NCBI RefSeq assembly: GCF_024609785.1
Contig: NZ_JANHJQ010000006.1
Location: forward strand, 62,001-126,000
Direction: 5' to 3'
Source: Pseudalkalibacillus decolorationis
GTDB lineage: Bacteria > Bacillota > Bacilli > Bacillales > Fictibacillaceae
DNA: 64,000 nt
A program made the position numbers and the translations under genes. Positions 16,571 to 24,786 of this stretch are shown here, piece after piece. The notes beneath the pieces were generated by a model that was not told the DNA's origin, ran no database searches, and was given only the letters and a program-made list of their open reading frames with translations. Position 1 is the first letter of the stretch; the number at the start of each line of letters is the position of its first letter.

Positions 16571-16740
16571 AAATAATTCATCCATAATTTCCGGAATTCA
16601 TCCGTACCAAGGATAATTCATCCAGAAAACCTGGAATTCGTCCGTATTGAGGATAATTCATCCAGAAAACCTGGAATTCGTCCGTATCGAGGATAATTCA
16701 TCCGGAAAACATGGAATTCATCCATATCAAGAATAATTCA
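16571..16740. repeat. 40-bp tandem array (about 4 units)
   Basis: Unit: GGATAATTCATCCAGAAAAC followed by CTGGAATTCGTCCGTATTGA, exactly 40 bases, with copies starting at 16571, 16611, 16651 and 16691. The array ends in ATAATTCAACTTAAAGAG. The rest of 16212-17372 holds repeats and hairpins but no gene that I can support. Confidence 0.92.
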
Positions 16741-16899
16741 ACTTAAAGAGTCGGGACACGAGGATAATAATAAGGAAAGAGATGATTTTTTCCTATTGGA
16801 GTCCTTCCTGATTTAATAGGTACTGTTCCGCCTGCTTTAGGAAGTTGTGTAGCGATTAGCCCAAATTATACATATTCACTTTCTCACGGCCTTCCAGCG

Positions 16900-16970
16900 A
16901 AAATCGCCTCCGATTATGTTATTTTGTTGAGTTTGGTTGCTTACCTTATAACGAAAGAGGCGATTTTTTT
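16900..16970 (+). terminator. Orphan hairpin with T run
   Basis: AAAATCGCCTC (16900-16910) pairs perfectly with 16957-16967 and is followed by TTT. The loop is 46 bases. No convincing gene lies upstream, so it may be the remnant of a lost gene's end. Confidence 0.45.
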
Positions 16971-16976
16971 GTGAAG

Positions 16977-17134
16977 TAAAGAAAGTATAAAATTTTGCTG
17001 CATAGATGCAATGTCTAGCTTCAGCGCCTAGGTGCTCGAGGTCGCTTCGATTCTTCCACAAACACAAAAAGCGTGTTATGTTACAGAATCTCCAGCGCTT
17101 GTCGCACCTGGTCAAGGCGCTTCCGCTTTTCTTA
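16977..17134. repeat. MITE-like element copy
   Basis: AAAGAAAGTATAAAATTTTG, GCATAGATGCAATGTCTAGC, CAGCGCCTAGGTGCTCGAGG and the end GGCGCTTCCGCTTTTCTTAA match the family, with a different middle from the 9324 copy. Confidence 0.8.
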
Positions 17135-17145
17135 ATACATAAAGA

Positions 17146-17200
17146 GAGCTGCCCCAAAAACAAAAAGTCTTTTTTGTAGACCTTTGGGACAGCTCCTTTG
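17146..17200. terminator. Terminator-like palindrome
   Basis: GAGCTGCCCCAAA (17146-17158) pairs with TTTGGGACAGCTC (17183-17195) with one mismatch, T-rich on one side. It lies in the repeat-rich gap downstream of the LCP gene (minus strand). Confidence 0.5.
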
Positions 17201-17204
17201 TTTC

Positions 17205-17368
17205 AAGTCGCCCAACTCCTTGATTCACTTCAGTCCCCATGCAACGGCAACATACTGATTTACATCATGTATATATTCCCATGCAGAGCCGAACTTGTTA
17301 GAACCGAGCCTCCTCGTTGGCTTTCCAGCGGACCCTCGCAGCTGAACAGGGTACTTAAGCTTTTCTTA
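17205..17368. repeat. MITE-like element copy abutting the LCP gene
   Basis: CCCAACTCCTTGATTCACTTCAG, CCTCCTCGTTGGCTTTCCAGC and TTAAGCTTTTCTTAC match the 9324 copy, with an unrelated stretch of about 50 bases in the middle. It ends a few bases beyond the stop codon of the minus-strand LCP gene at 17373. Confidence 0.7.
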
Positions 17369-17372
17369 CTCA

Positions 17373-18311
17373 CTAGTTTGTAGTTGTTTGGTCCGATCCA
17401 GTCTCCATCCCCAAATGCTCTTTCAACTTTTGAGTAATTTCATTGCGCTCCTCTTCAGGAACAAGGAAATAGAAGATGCCATCAATGTTGGTTGGCGTTG
17501 CATCAACTTCAAACGTCTTCAGTGTCTTCCTCGCACCTTTGTAATGCGCCTGGATATCCTTCATCTCATCAAACGTCATGTTCGTCTTTACATTTTCACT
17601 TATCACATCAAGCACATCATCGAATTTCGTAATGGACGAGAAGCTTGCCCCTTTATCAATAACCGCCTTAATGACCTGACGCTGACGCTCGTTTCGACCT
17701 AGATCACCGTCCGGATCCTTCTTCCGCATTCGTACATAAGCGAGCGCCTCTTCACTAGACAGATGAATCTCACCTTCTTCAAATGAGTAACCGCCATCAC
17801 TAAAAGCAAATTCATTCGTGACCGTTACACCACCAACCGCATTGACAATGTCCTTAAAGCCTTGCATGTTCACTTTTATATAGTAATCAAGCGGAATATC
17901 AAGAAAATGTTCTACCGTTTCAACCGCCATCTTCGTACCGCCAAACGCGTAAGCATGATTGATTTTATCCTGCTCACCACGCCCAACAATCAACGTGCGC
18001 GTATCCCTCGGAATGTTGAACATGTACATCGATTCCTTTTTCGGATTTACCGTAATAACAATCATCGTATCCGACCGACCACGATCACCAGGACGCTCAT
18101 CCACCCCCATTAACAAAATCGAAATCGGTTCAAGATCCTCCTTGTTCACTTTCGGCTTCGGCTTAGTCGCTTCCCGATCTGGGTCAATCGGCTCATGGAT
18201 TTGCTGTGCTGTATCCTTCACAGAATCATACAAATAATAAGCATAGGCCCCAGCACCAATCACAACGACCCCTATAAGACTAGCAAATATAATTAGTAGT
18301 TTTTTTATCAT
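17373..18311 (-). CDS. lytR: LytR-CpsA-Psr family cell-wall glycopolymer ligase
   Basis: 312 residues from ATG 18311. A long upstream extension in the frame lacks homology and was dropped; MIKKLLIIFASLIGVVV is a typical membrane anchor. The LCP domain covers about 80-240, with ILLMGVDERPGDRGRSDTM, NIPRDTR, INHAYAFGG and VNAVGGV. These proteins attach teichoic acids or other polyprenyl-linked polymers to peptidoglycan outside the membrane. The Arg and Asp residues that bind pyrophosphate are present. TagT/U/V paralogue identity is open. Confidence 0.9.
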   Translation of the reverse strand: MIKKLLIIFASLIGVVVIGAGAYAYYLYDSVKDTAQQIHEPIDPDREATKPKPKVNKEDLEPISILLMGVDERPGDRGRSDTMIVITVNPKKESMYMFNIPRDTRTLIVGRGEQDKINHAYAFGGTKMAVETVEHFLDIPLDYYIKVNMQGFKDIVNAVGGVTVTNEFAFSDGGYSFEEGEIHLSSEEALAYVRMRKKDPDGDLGRNERQRQVIKAVIDKGASFSSITKFDDVLDVISENVKTNMTFDEMKDIQAHYKGARKTLKTFEVDATPTNIDGIFYFLVPEEERNEITQKLKEHLGMETGSDQTTTN

Positions 18312-18569
18312 AAAAAAGTTCCCTTTCCTCTGTACCGCAATTTTACCGCTAGAATTGATTATACAGGAACGTGCAACCCAATCCAATAGCAGAATAACAC
18401 CCTGTTTTTTTATAAAATAGATCCAAGCAGGTGCTATTTTCAGAAAAGAAACATCTGACTTTGCGTAGGAAGGGAGACCTAGATAAAGAAAAATCATTCG
18501 TCTATACAAAACAGTCGTGATAAACTATAGACATAAATTTTGTGATTTGAGAAGTAGGAGGATCCGAAC

Positions 18570-18860
18570 ATGGGAAAAAAGAGCAAAATCCATGAAGACC
18601 GTCGCTTTCGAATATCCAACAGGGAAGCATTGATGGGTATCGGACTTGCAATGATCAACTTCATCTGGTGGTACGCCTTCGCCTACGGCCTTGGTGGAAA
18701 GCCAGTCAAGGATTACACGTTCATATTAGGATTTCCATCCTGGTTTTTCTATAGCTGTGTGCTCGGTTTTGTTGTGTTCTCGATTCTCGTCTATATAATG
18801 GTAAAGGTATTTTTTGTCGAGGTGCCTTTTGATGACAATGAGGAGGAGGAATCGCGATGA
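18570..18860 (+). CDS. yhdT: YhdT/DUF997 small membrane protein
   Basis: 96 residues with two membrane helices (about 21-42 and 58-80) and an acidic C-terminus. YhdT proteins are regularly encoded just before panF and are thought to be an accessory subunit of the pantothenate symporter. Here its stop overlaps the panF start by four bases (ATGA). AGGAGGATCC precedes the ATG. Confidence 0.85.
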   Translation: MGKKSKIHEDRRFRISNREALMGIGLAMINFIWWYAFAYGLGGKPVKDYTFILGFPSWFFYSCVLGFVVFSILVYIMVKVFFVEVPFDDNEEEESR

Positions 18861-20302
18861 ATTGGGATGTGGTTTTACCGCTAATCGGATTTCTTATCCT
18901 TGTTTTCATTGTCGGTACATACGCGTCAAAACATATAAGAAACGCACCCGATTTTCTACAGGAATACTTTTTAGGGAGCCGTCAGCTCGGTGGTTTTGTT
19001 TTAGCGTTGACGATGGTTGCGACATTCGGAAGTGCAAGCAGTTTTATCGGTGGGCCAGGTGTCGCCTATAACCTAGGCCTCGGTTGGGTTTTACTTGCGA
19101 TGTCACAGTTAGTTACGGGCTATTTTACATTAGCAGTCTTAGGGAAAAAGTTTGCGATTGTCGCTCGGAAAATCAACGCAGTTACACTAATTGACTTTTT
19201 GAAAGAACGTTATCAAAGCAAGTGGGTCGTACTGATGTCAGCGTTCAGCATCGTCGTTTTCCTATTCAGTGCAATGGCTGCCCAGTGGGTCGGGGGAGGT
19301 CGCTTGATCCAGTCGTTCACAGGAATTTCTTATACAGCTTCGCTGTTTATTTTTGCCGTATCCGTGCTTGTTTATGTTGTGATTGGCGGGTTTCGTGCAG
19401 TTGCAATCACCGACAGTATCCAAGGGATAGTGATGCTGATCGGGACATTACTATTGCTGATTGGAACGATCGTAGCCGGTGGCGGAATCCCGAACATTAT
19501 TTCTGAGCTCGCGGCTGAAAACCCGAAGCTTATCTCACCGTTCGGAGCGGATGGATCATTGACGCCAGCATTCGTGTCCTCGTTCTGGATTTTAGTCGGA
19601 ATCGGGGTTGTTGGATTGCCGCAGGTTTCCGTACGTGCGATGTCATACCGAGATTCGAAGGCGATGCACCGAGCAATGATCATCGGAACCATCGTGGTAG
19701 GTTTTATCATGCTCGGTATGCATTTGATTGGCGTATTTGCACGTGTTGTCATTCCGGGAGTTGAGGTAGGGGATAAAGTGATGCCGCTCTTGGCGCTTGA
19801 AGTGTTACCGGGATGGCTTGCAGGAGTTGTACTCGCAGCCCCGATGGCCGCGGTAATGTCGACGGTCGATTCGTTACTCTTGCTCGTCAGCTCCGCGGTT
19901 ATTAAGGATGTCTATATCAATTACGTCCGCCCGGATGCATCTGAACGCCGGGTGAAAACATTGAGTATCGGGGTGACAGCAGTCATCGGCGTCCTCGTAT
20001 TTTTGATGGCGATCAATCCGCCTGACCTGCTAATTTGGTTGAATCTATTTGCCTTCGGCGGCTTGGAAGCGGCATTCATATGGCCAATTGTACTCGGACT
20101 TTACTGGAAGAAGGGGAATGCTCAAGGTGCACTCGCCTCTATGGCAGTTGGTGTTGGCTCGTACATCGTGCTACATACCTATTCACCGAATTTGTTCGGC
20201 ATGCACACTGTAGTTGTTCCGGTCATCTTATCCCTGTTCGGATACGTCTTGTTCAGCCTGCTAACCCAACACCGCCACAACAGCGCCAATCAACTCATCT
20301 GA
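18857..20302 (+). CDS. panF: Sodium/pantothenate symporter
   Basis: 481 residues with about 13 hydrophobic segments of the SSS family. The PanF-type core GSASSFIGGPGVAYNLGLGW lies near 55-75, and PQVSVRAMSYRDSKAM, DSLLLLVSSAVIKD and GGLEAAFIWP follow. It imports pantothenate for coenzyme A synthesis. It is translationally coupled to yhdT; no riboswitch-like structure was noticed upstream. Confidence 0.9.
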   Translation: MNWDVVLPLIGFLILVFIVGTYASKHIRNAPDFLQEYFLGSRQLGGFVLALTMVATFGSASSFIGGPGVAYNLGLGWVLLAMSQLVTGYFTLAVLGKKFAIVARKINAVTLIDFLKERYQSKWVVLMSAFSIVVFLFSAMAAQWVGGGRLIQSFTGISYTASLFIFAVSVLVYVVIGGFRAVAITDSIQGIVMLIGTLLLLIGTIVAGGGIPNIISELAAENPKLISPFGADGSLTPAFVSSFWILVGIGVVGLPQVSVRAMSYRDSKAMHRAMIIGTIVVGFIMLGMHLIGVFARVVIPGVEVGDKVMPLLALEVLPGWLAGVVLAAPMAAVMSTVDSLLLLVSSAVIKDVYINYVRPDASERRVKTLSIGVTAVIGVLVFLMAINPPDLLIWLNLFAFGGLEAAFIWPIVLGLYWKKGNAQGALASMAVGVGSYIVLHTYSPNLFGMHTVVVPVILSLFGYVLFSLLTQHRHNSANQLI

Positions 20303-20445
20303 GAGGGGCACTTTTCGACGGTTTTCCACGGTGCCTAGACCTAGAAACTTCTACAATGGTGATTTGCTGACCGCAAATCTATTCAATAGTGACTTTTTCC
20401 GCTTTTTTCTAGTCAAGGAACCATAAATCTAATAAAATATGATCA

Positions 20446-20473
20446 GAACAAAGCGGAATTATCCGCTTTGTAA
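20446..20473. repeat. Palindrome, first of a related pair
   Basis: ACAAAGCGGA (20448-20457) and TCCGCTTTGT (20462-20471) form a perfect 10-bp hairpin, preceded by ATATGATCAGA. Confidence 0.8.
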
Positions 20474-20594
20474 CACGTATAGCGCTGCTGCGAAGATATA
20501 TGAGCTGCAATGATATCCGATTATCCCCTATGTATTTAGGAGATTCCGCATTCTTTCAGCAGTAACATCCCTAAAAAATTAAATAAATGATCTG

Positions 20595-20622
20595 AACAAA
20601 GCGGAAACCCTTCCGCTTTGCG
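20595..20622. repeat. Palindrome, second of the related pair
   Basis: CAAAGCGGAA (20597-20606) and TTCCGCTTTG (20611-20620) form a hairpin; the left flank AATGATCTGAA matches the first copy. The gap 20303-20948 otherwise holds a 40-bp-period array and no gene. Confidence 0.8.
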
Positions 20623-20691
20623 CCCTTTAAGGCAATTGATGCATTTTTGAGGTCCGTTGTGAAGGTTTGAAGGGCGGATCTCCAGATTTAT

Positions 20692-20858
20692 TAGACGAAT
20701 TTCAGGTATATCAGCTAAATTTCAATTTTTCCATCCGGGACTTCCTTATTTCATCCGCATTTCAATTTTATCATCCGCGATTTCTGCATTTCATCCACAT
20801 TTCGATTTTTCCAGCTAGGAATTCCACAATTCAGCCTCATTCAACTTTTATCATCCAA
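20692..20858. repeat. Diverged 40-bp-period tandem array
   Basis: Units starting ATTTCAATTTTTCCATCCG at 20719, 20759 and 20799 recur every 40 bases, with partial units on both sides. TTCATCC words recall the arrays at 16571 and 63041, but identity between units is lower. Confidence 0.7.
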
Positions 20859-20948
20859 ACCCCAGTTTGATAGAATGACCACCAAGATACGCCCTCTGAA
20901 TTTATGCCTTACTCGATGATAGTGAATCAAACGTTTGATCGAGTTAAC

Positions 20949-21992
20949 TTACCGGCGCTTCTTCTTCTTTCGCCGCTTTTGTTCAAGTTTCCGCTTTCGT
21001 TGCCGTGCGATGCTAATGACTGGTGTATAGGTCCTTTCATCGGCCCGTAGCTCTTTTTGTCTTTTTCCCATAAAGATCTCAGCTATAGGGTAAAACGACA
21101 TCGGATCATCCAGATTTGGTTCAAAGTCCAGGTTGAAGTAATCCCCAAATTCACTAGCCTCAGAATCGCTTAATTTTAGATCTTCTCTTGTTGGAAGGGC
21201 CTGGATCGTTCCTTCAGATTGAGCAGTAATGGAAAAGAGGTCGAGCAGTCCGTTCGCTAATAACTCCCTAAACTCTGTTGCATCCAAATTCTTATAATGG
21301 CGCGCTCCGACTAACATTTTCCGATAATGGAAAGCAGCTTTCTCCAATTCATCTGCCCGGTTCAAAATTTGCCCAAGTGAAAATTGTGATTCGCTGTGAC
21401 CCGCACCCAACTCAATTGAGCGTTCAAATGCTGCTACTGCCAAGTCAGGCCGGTTCCCCTTCCAATACACATTCCCAAGTTTATTCCAAATCAATGCTCT
21501 GTCATCAGCATCGTCATCTGAAAGCATCTTTTTTAAAAGGTACTCCTCGCTATCTGTTGCAAATTGATGCGTAGTTCCATCGAATAATTGGTACTCTCCA
21601 ACGGCAAAACGATCATCCTTGACCGGACCATCCGTCATTTGTAAAGCAGTGGTCACACGAATAAGATGGTCTCGAGTAATCTCCCAATTGCCAGCGCTAT
21701 TACAGGATTCACATCGAAAGTAACCCGTAAATTGTAGAGCATCCTCCGTTTCACCTTCACCTTGAAGCTTCTCTTTGTTGACGAGTACTGTTCCCACGTC
21801 ATATGTTCCTATCTCGCTACAATCCCCGCATTTCATTGACATTTCATTCTTACTCATCAGCATTGGGAAGTCATCCATCTTTTCAACAATCAGCTGAGTG
21901 TAATTTCCAGAAACCGCTGCCACAGACGGTTTATTCACTGCTTCCCCTGTCAAAAATTTAACGAGCAATGGACTTACACCTAGATCTTTCAT
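20949..21992 (-). CDS. TPR protein with paired CxxC zinc-ribbon motifs, unknown function
   Basis: 347 residues from ATG 21992, after AGAGGGGGCG. Two CxxC pairs (KCGDC and FRCESC, about 45 residues apart) suggest a bound zinc. Around 165-260 are helical repeats of TPR type (ALIWNKLGNVYWKGNRPDLA, SQFSLGQILNRADELEKA). The C-terminus is strongly basic (RQRKRKLEQKRRKKKKRR), as in SEC-C or nucleic-acid-binding tails. I do not recognise the family. It is divergent from the Rap gene and shares its upstream region. Confidence 0.65.
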   Translation of the reverse strand: MKDLGVSPLLVKFLTGEAVNKPSVAAVSGNYTQLIVEKMDDFPMLMSKNEMSMKCGDCSEIGTYDVGTVLVNKEKLQGEGETEDALQFTGYFRCESCNSAGNWEITRDHLIRVTTALQMTDGPVKDDRFAVGEYQLFDGTTHQFATDSEEYLLKKMLSDDDADDRALIWNKLGNVYWKGNRPDLAVAAFERSIELGAGHSESQFSLGQILNRADELEKAAFHYRKMLVGARHYKNLDATEFRELLANGLLDLFSITAQSEGTIQALPTREDLKLSDSEASEFGDYFNLDFEPNLDDPMSFYPIAEIFMGKRQKELRADERTYTPVISIARQRKRKLEQKRRKKKKRR

Positions 21993-22226
21993 CAAAACGC
22001 CCCCTCTGAATAATCGCATTTTTACCATTGTATCATTCATATGTATGAGTAGAAGGTGGTTTCGAATGTCTATTGAATAGCTGTACTTGGTCCGACTTAA
22101 AGGCCAACTTGGGAAAACCCACCCCAAAACACCTTGAATATTCACTCTAATTTGACTGAATTTTCCCAATATCCACAAATTACCACGTGTGCTATTATAA
22201 TAGTAATACACCGTTGGAGGGTTATC

Positions 22227-23339
22227 ATGGGACAAGCCGCATTAATTTCTCAAGATTTAAACACTCAACTAAATAGCTGGAACGCTTATATACTTGAAAA
22301 TGATATCCAGAATGCAACGAAAATGAAAGAAAACATAACAAAGCAGTTAGATTATTTAACAGTTAAGGACTCGTCTTTATTCTTACAAGCAAAATTAATA
22401 GAATTGAATTTTTATCTATTAATAAAAGATAATGAGAAAGCTGAAGAAAGTATGAATATTATAGAGCCATATGAAGAGGTTCTTACAGAAGAGTTGAAAT
22501 TTTACTATCATTTCTACATGGGGCATTATGCTTATTTACAAGGTAATTATGAGTTGTCAATAACTAAGTATGAGCATGCTGTTAAGTACATTGATCACAT
22601 CGAAGATAATTTTTTACATGCAGAATATCATTATAAGATTATGGCAACTTACTATTTTAACAGTCAGATGATTTTTTCACTGACTCATTTAGAGCAGGCG
22701 AATGACCTGTTCAACCTTTCGGATAAAAAGAATATTATACGTAGTGCAGATTGTCAAATGGCGTATGGATTAATTTACATCGACATGAAGCAATACGACT
22801 TAGCCGAAGAAAAATTCCATACAGCTTATATGTACTCGAAAAAAATAAATGATGTACAACTAGTTAATCGGGTACTACATAATTTAGGTTTTTTTTATGC
22901 AGAACAAAGACTTTCAGAGGCTGCGATTCGATATTTGAAACCAGTCATCAATAGAGAAAATGAACGATCTTATGAGCATTATATTAGGGCACTTTTCTTA
23001 ATGTATAGAGAATATTGCCGTAACAGAATGAAGGAAGAAGCATTAGAATGCTTAAATAATGCCTTATCTTACCTTGAAAAAAATGTAAACAAAGAGTACA
23101 TGTACAAGTTTCAATTGGTTAAGGTTTTATACCTTAATGATATAAATATTGATAATGAGCTTTTTGAGGAAAGTATTACCTATTTTAGGCAGAAAAAACT
23201 ATGGGATTCAGTGGAGTCATATTCTAAATTAATTGCTCAAGCATATAGCAAGGCTAGTTACCTTGAGCAAGCAGTTTATTATTATGAATTAGCCCAAACG
23301 GCTAGTCATACAATTTTTGAAATGGAGGCGTTAAAATGA
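22227..23339 (+). CDS. rap: Rap-family TPR regulator (response-regulator phosphatase type)
   Basis: 370 residues from ATG 22227, preceded by TTGGAGGGTTATC. A short N-terminal helical part (1-70, with LNSWNAYILENDIQNA) is followed by several TPR units (ALIYIDMKQYDLAEEKFHTAY-like, ending with YLEQAVYYYELAQ). This is the Rap/NprR layout: the N-terminal bundle acts on Spo0F~P or a DNA-binding partner and the TPRs bind an imported peptide. The stop overlaps the start of the repeat-peptide gene by four bases, as in rap-phr pairs. The partner regulator is unknown. Confidence 0.85.
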   Translation: MGQAALISQDLNTQLNSWNAYILENDIQNATKMKENITKQLDYLTVKDSSLFLQAKLIELNFYLLIKDNEKAEESMNIIEPYEEVLTEELKFYYHFYMGHYAYLQGNYELSITKYEHAVKYIDHIEDNFLHAEYHYKIMATYYFNSQMIFSLTHLEQANDLFNLSDKKNIIRSADCQMAYGLIYIDMKQYDLAEEKFHTAYMYSKKINDVQLVNRVLHNLGFFYAEQRLSEAAIRYLKPVINRENERSYEHYIRALFLMYREYCRNRMKEEALECLNNALSYLEKNVNKEYMYKFQLVKVLYLNDINIDNELFEESITYFRQKKLWDSVESYSKLIAQAYSKASYLEQAVYYYELAQTASHTIFEMEALK

Positions 23340-23743
23340 GAAAAAAAACTTTACTTACAACCTTTACTGCAACCGCTTTATTATTTGGAGCGGGTACATT
23401 AGGAGTAGATACAAATCCGGTGGCTGTAGATGATGAAAAAGGTGCATTAGGGAACAAAAAAACATATGTGGTAGATGATGAAAAGGGTGCGTTAGGGAGT
23501 AAAAAAACATATGTGGTAGATGATGAAAAAGGTGCATTAGGGAACAAAAAAACATATGTGGTAGATGATGAAAAAGGTGCGTTAGGGAATAAAAAAACAT
23601 ATGTGGTAGATGATGAAAAAGGTGCATTAGGGAACAAAAAAACATATGTGGTAGATGATGAAAAAGGCGCATTAGGGAATAAAAGAACATATGCGATGGA
23701 TGATGAAAAGGGAGCTTTTGGAGTTAAAAAGTCATTGGTATAA
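23336..23743 (+). CDS. Phr-type pheromone precursor with seven tandem peptide repeats
   Basis: 135 residues: a Sec signal peptide (about 1-24, MRKKTLLTTFTATALLFGAG), a six-residue spacer, then exactly seven 15-residue units filling residues 31-135 to the stop. Consensus unit: VDDEKGALGNKKTYV. DDEKGA(L/F)G is invariant apart from Leu to Phe in the last copy; the tail varies more. Phr precursors usually carry one copy. EKGAL has the acidic-basic start of known Phr pentapeptides (ERGMT, EKMIG), so it is the best guess for the mature signal. Overlap with rap (ATGA) supports a cognate pair. Confidence 0.85.
   Translation: MRKKTLLTTFTATALLFGAGTLGVDTNPVAVDDEKGALGNKKTYVVDDEKGALGSKKTYVVDDEKGALGNKKTYVVDDEKGALGNKKTYVVDDEKGALGNKKTYVVDDEKGALGNKRTYAMDDEKGAFGVKKSLV
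23426..23740 (+). repeat. Seven 45-bp tandem coding repeats
   Basis: GTAGATGATGAAAAAGGTGC recurs every 45 bases with only a few synonymous changes in copies 1-5, which implies recent expansion; the last two copies have drifted. Confidence 0.97.
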
Positions 23744-23782
23744 TCAAGCCGTGTAATTAAATATTAGTTGTAAACCAAAAAG

Positions 23783-23805
23783 ACCCTATTGTATAGGGTT
23801 TTTTT
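23783..23805 (+). terminator. Terminator of the rap-phr operon
   Basis: ACCCTAT (23783-23789) pairs with ATAGGGT (23793-23799), followed by seven T residues. The rest of 23744-24039 carries no visible gene and should hold the promoter of the LXG operon. Confidence 0.85.
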
Positions 23806-24039
23806 GAATCCTTTCAATAGTGTTATCCTTATATTCCCCCCATTACCACCATTCTTACTAAAAGTAGTAAACAAATCTAGTGCAAAAATCACATGTAAAA
23901 ATACTCATTTTTCGAATTTATTAATAAGATGATAGAACTCCTTCCTTAGTATAGGTAATATAAGGTTAGGTTAAATTTGGAAAGCGATGGTTTGTGAGGA
24001 GCAAAACACTATTCACATGAATCATAATGAGGTGAAATC

Positions 24040-24465
24040 ATGGGTTTCTTTGATGAACTGAATGACCTTAAGAACGTAATTTCTTCAAGGTCCAGTGATG
24101 TACAAGAAAAAATTGACCGCTTACGGCAAGCAAAGTCAGACATTAGAAACGAACAAAGTTATCTTCTCGGCGAAATTAATCAAATTCAACGACCAGAACT
24201 AGCGAGAAGCTGGATGGGTACTAGATCTGGTGATTTTGAAAATGATCGAGGAGAAGCTTTTAAAACAATGATGCGAATTGGAAATGACCGCTATGAAGAT
24301 TATGAAAGAATAATAGAGATGCAGATTAATTCCTTAGAAATGCAAAAAGGCTTTATAGACGGGGCTTTCGCTCTTGCTAATGAAGCTGACCAATTGTTGT
24401 CTAAGGGAGAAGAGGCTTTTGATGATATTCAAGCGAAAATCGATAGCATAAATTGGAGGTTATTC
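24040..24465 (+). CDS. DUF5082 (YwqH-like) LXG-operon helper protein
   Basis: 141 residues, ending just before the TAA at 24466-24468. Almost entirely helical, with coiled-coil heptads at 15-50 and 85-135. It resembles YwqH-type proteins that stand first in B. subtilis LXG operons and are thought to act as targeting partners of the toxin for the type VII secretion system. GAGGTGAAATC precedes the ATG. The stop shares one base with the next ATG. Confidence 0.8.
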
Positions 24466-24467
24466 TA

Positions 24468-24767
24468 ATGCACGTCAGATCAATAGGTGGAGGAACCTCC
24501 AGTCAACAGATCAAATTAAACCATGCTGTGGTAATGGCGAAGCTTGGGGAGGTTAAGAGCGCACTTGAAAGCTTGCAGCTTGCCCCGCCTCCCTCAGAAC
24601 AGCTTGGACAGAACAAATTAAGCTATACGGATTTTTGGCAAGAAAGAGAACAAGGTATTCATAAAATGATAAAGGAATATATTTCCGTTGTTGAAAAGAA
24701 TATAGATGACACCAAAGCGAATGTAGATTCATTGAAAGAGCAGGACGAGGCCATTACAAGAACATAA
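24468..24767 (+). CDS. DUF5344 (YwqI-like) LXG-operon helper protein
   Basis: 99 residues from ATG 24468 with GGAGG at the end of the previous gene. Helical, of WXG100 size, with FWQEREQGI near the middle. YwqI-like proteins bind the LXG domain of the effector encoded next and help present it to the secretion machine. The gap to the toxin gene is 19 bases. Confidence 0.78.
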   Translation: MHVRSIGGGTSSQQIKLNHAVVMAKLGEVKSALESLQLAPPPSEQLGQNKLSYTDFWQEREQGIHKMIKEYISVVEKNIDDTKANVDSLKEQDEAITRT

Positions 24768-24786
24768 TGAAGGGTAGACGGGGACT

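Noticed and set aside
16336-16581. 81-codon minus-strand frame
   Set aside because: It lies in a degraded repeat, has no ribosome site and no recognisable domain.
16797-16977. Open frame reading IGVLPDLIGTVPPALGSC and onward to a TGA
   Set aside because: No start codon or ribosome site, and part of it is repeat-like (CGGCCTTCCAGCG). At most it is a relic of a lost gene.
23302-23690. Long antisense frames over the pheromone repeats, and the repeats as a possible CRISPR array
   Set aside because: They exist only because 45 is a multiple of three and each unit is open in all frames. There are no unique spacers.
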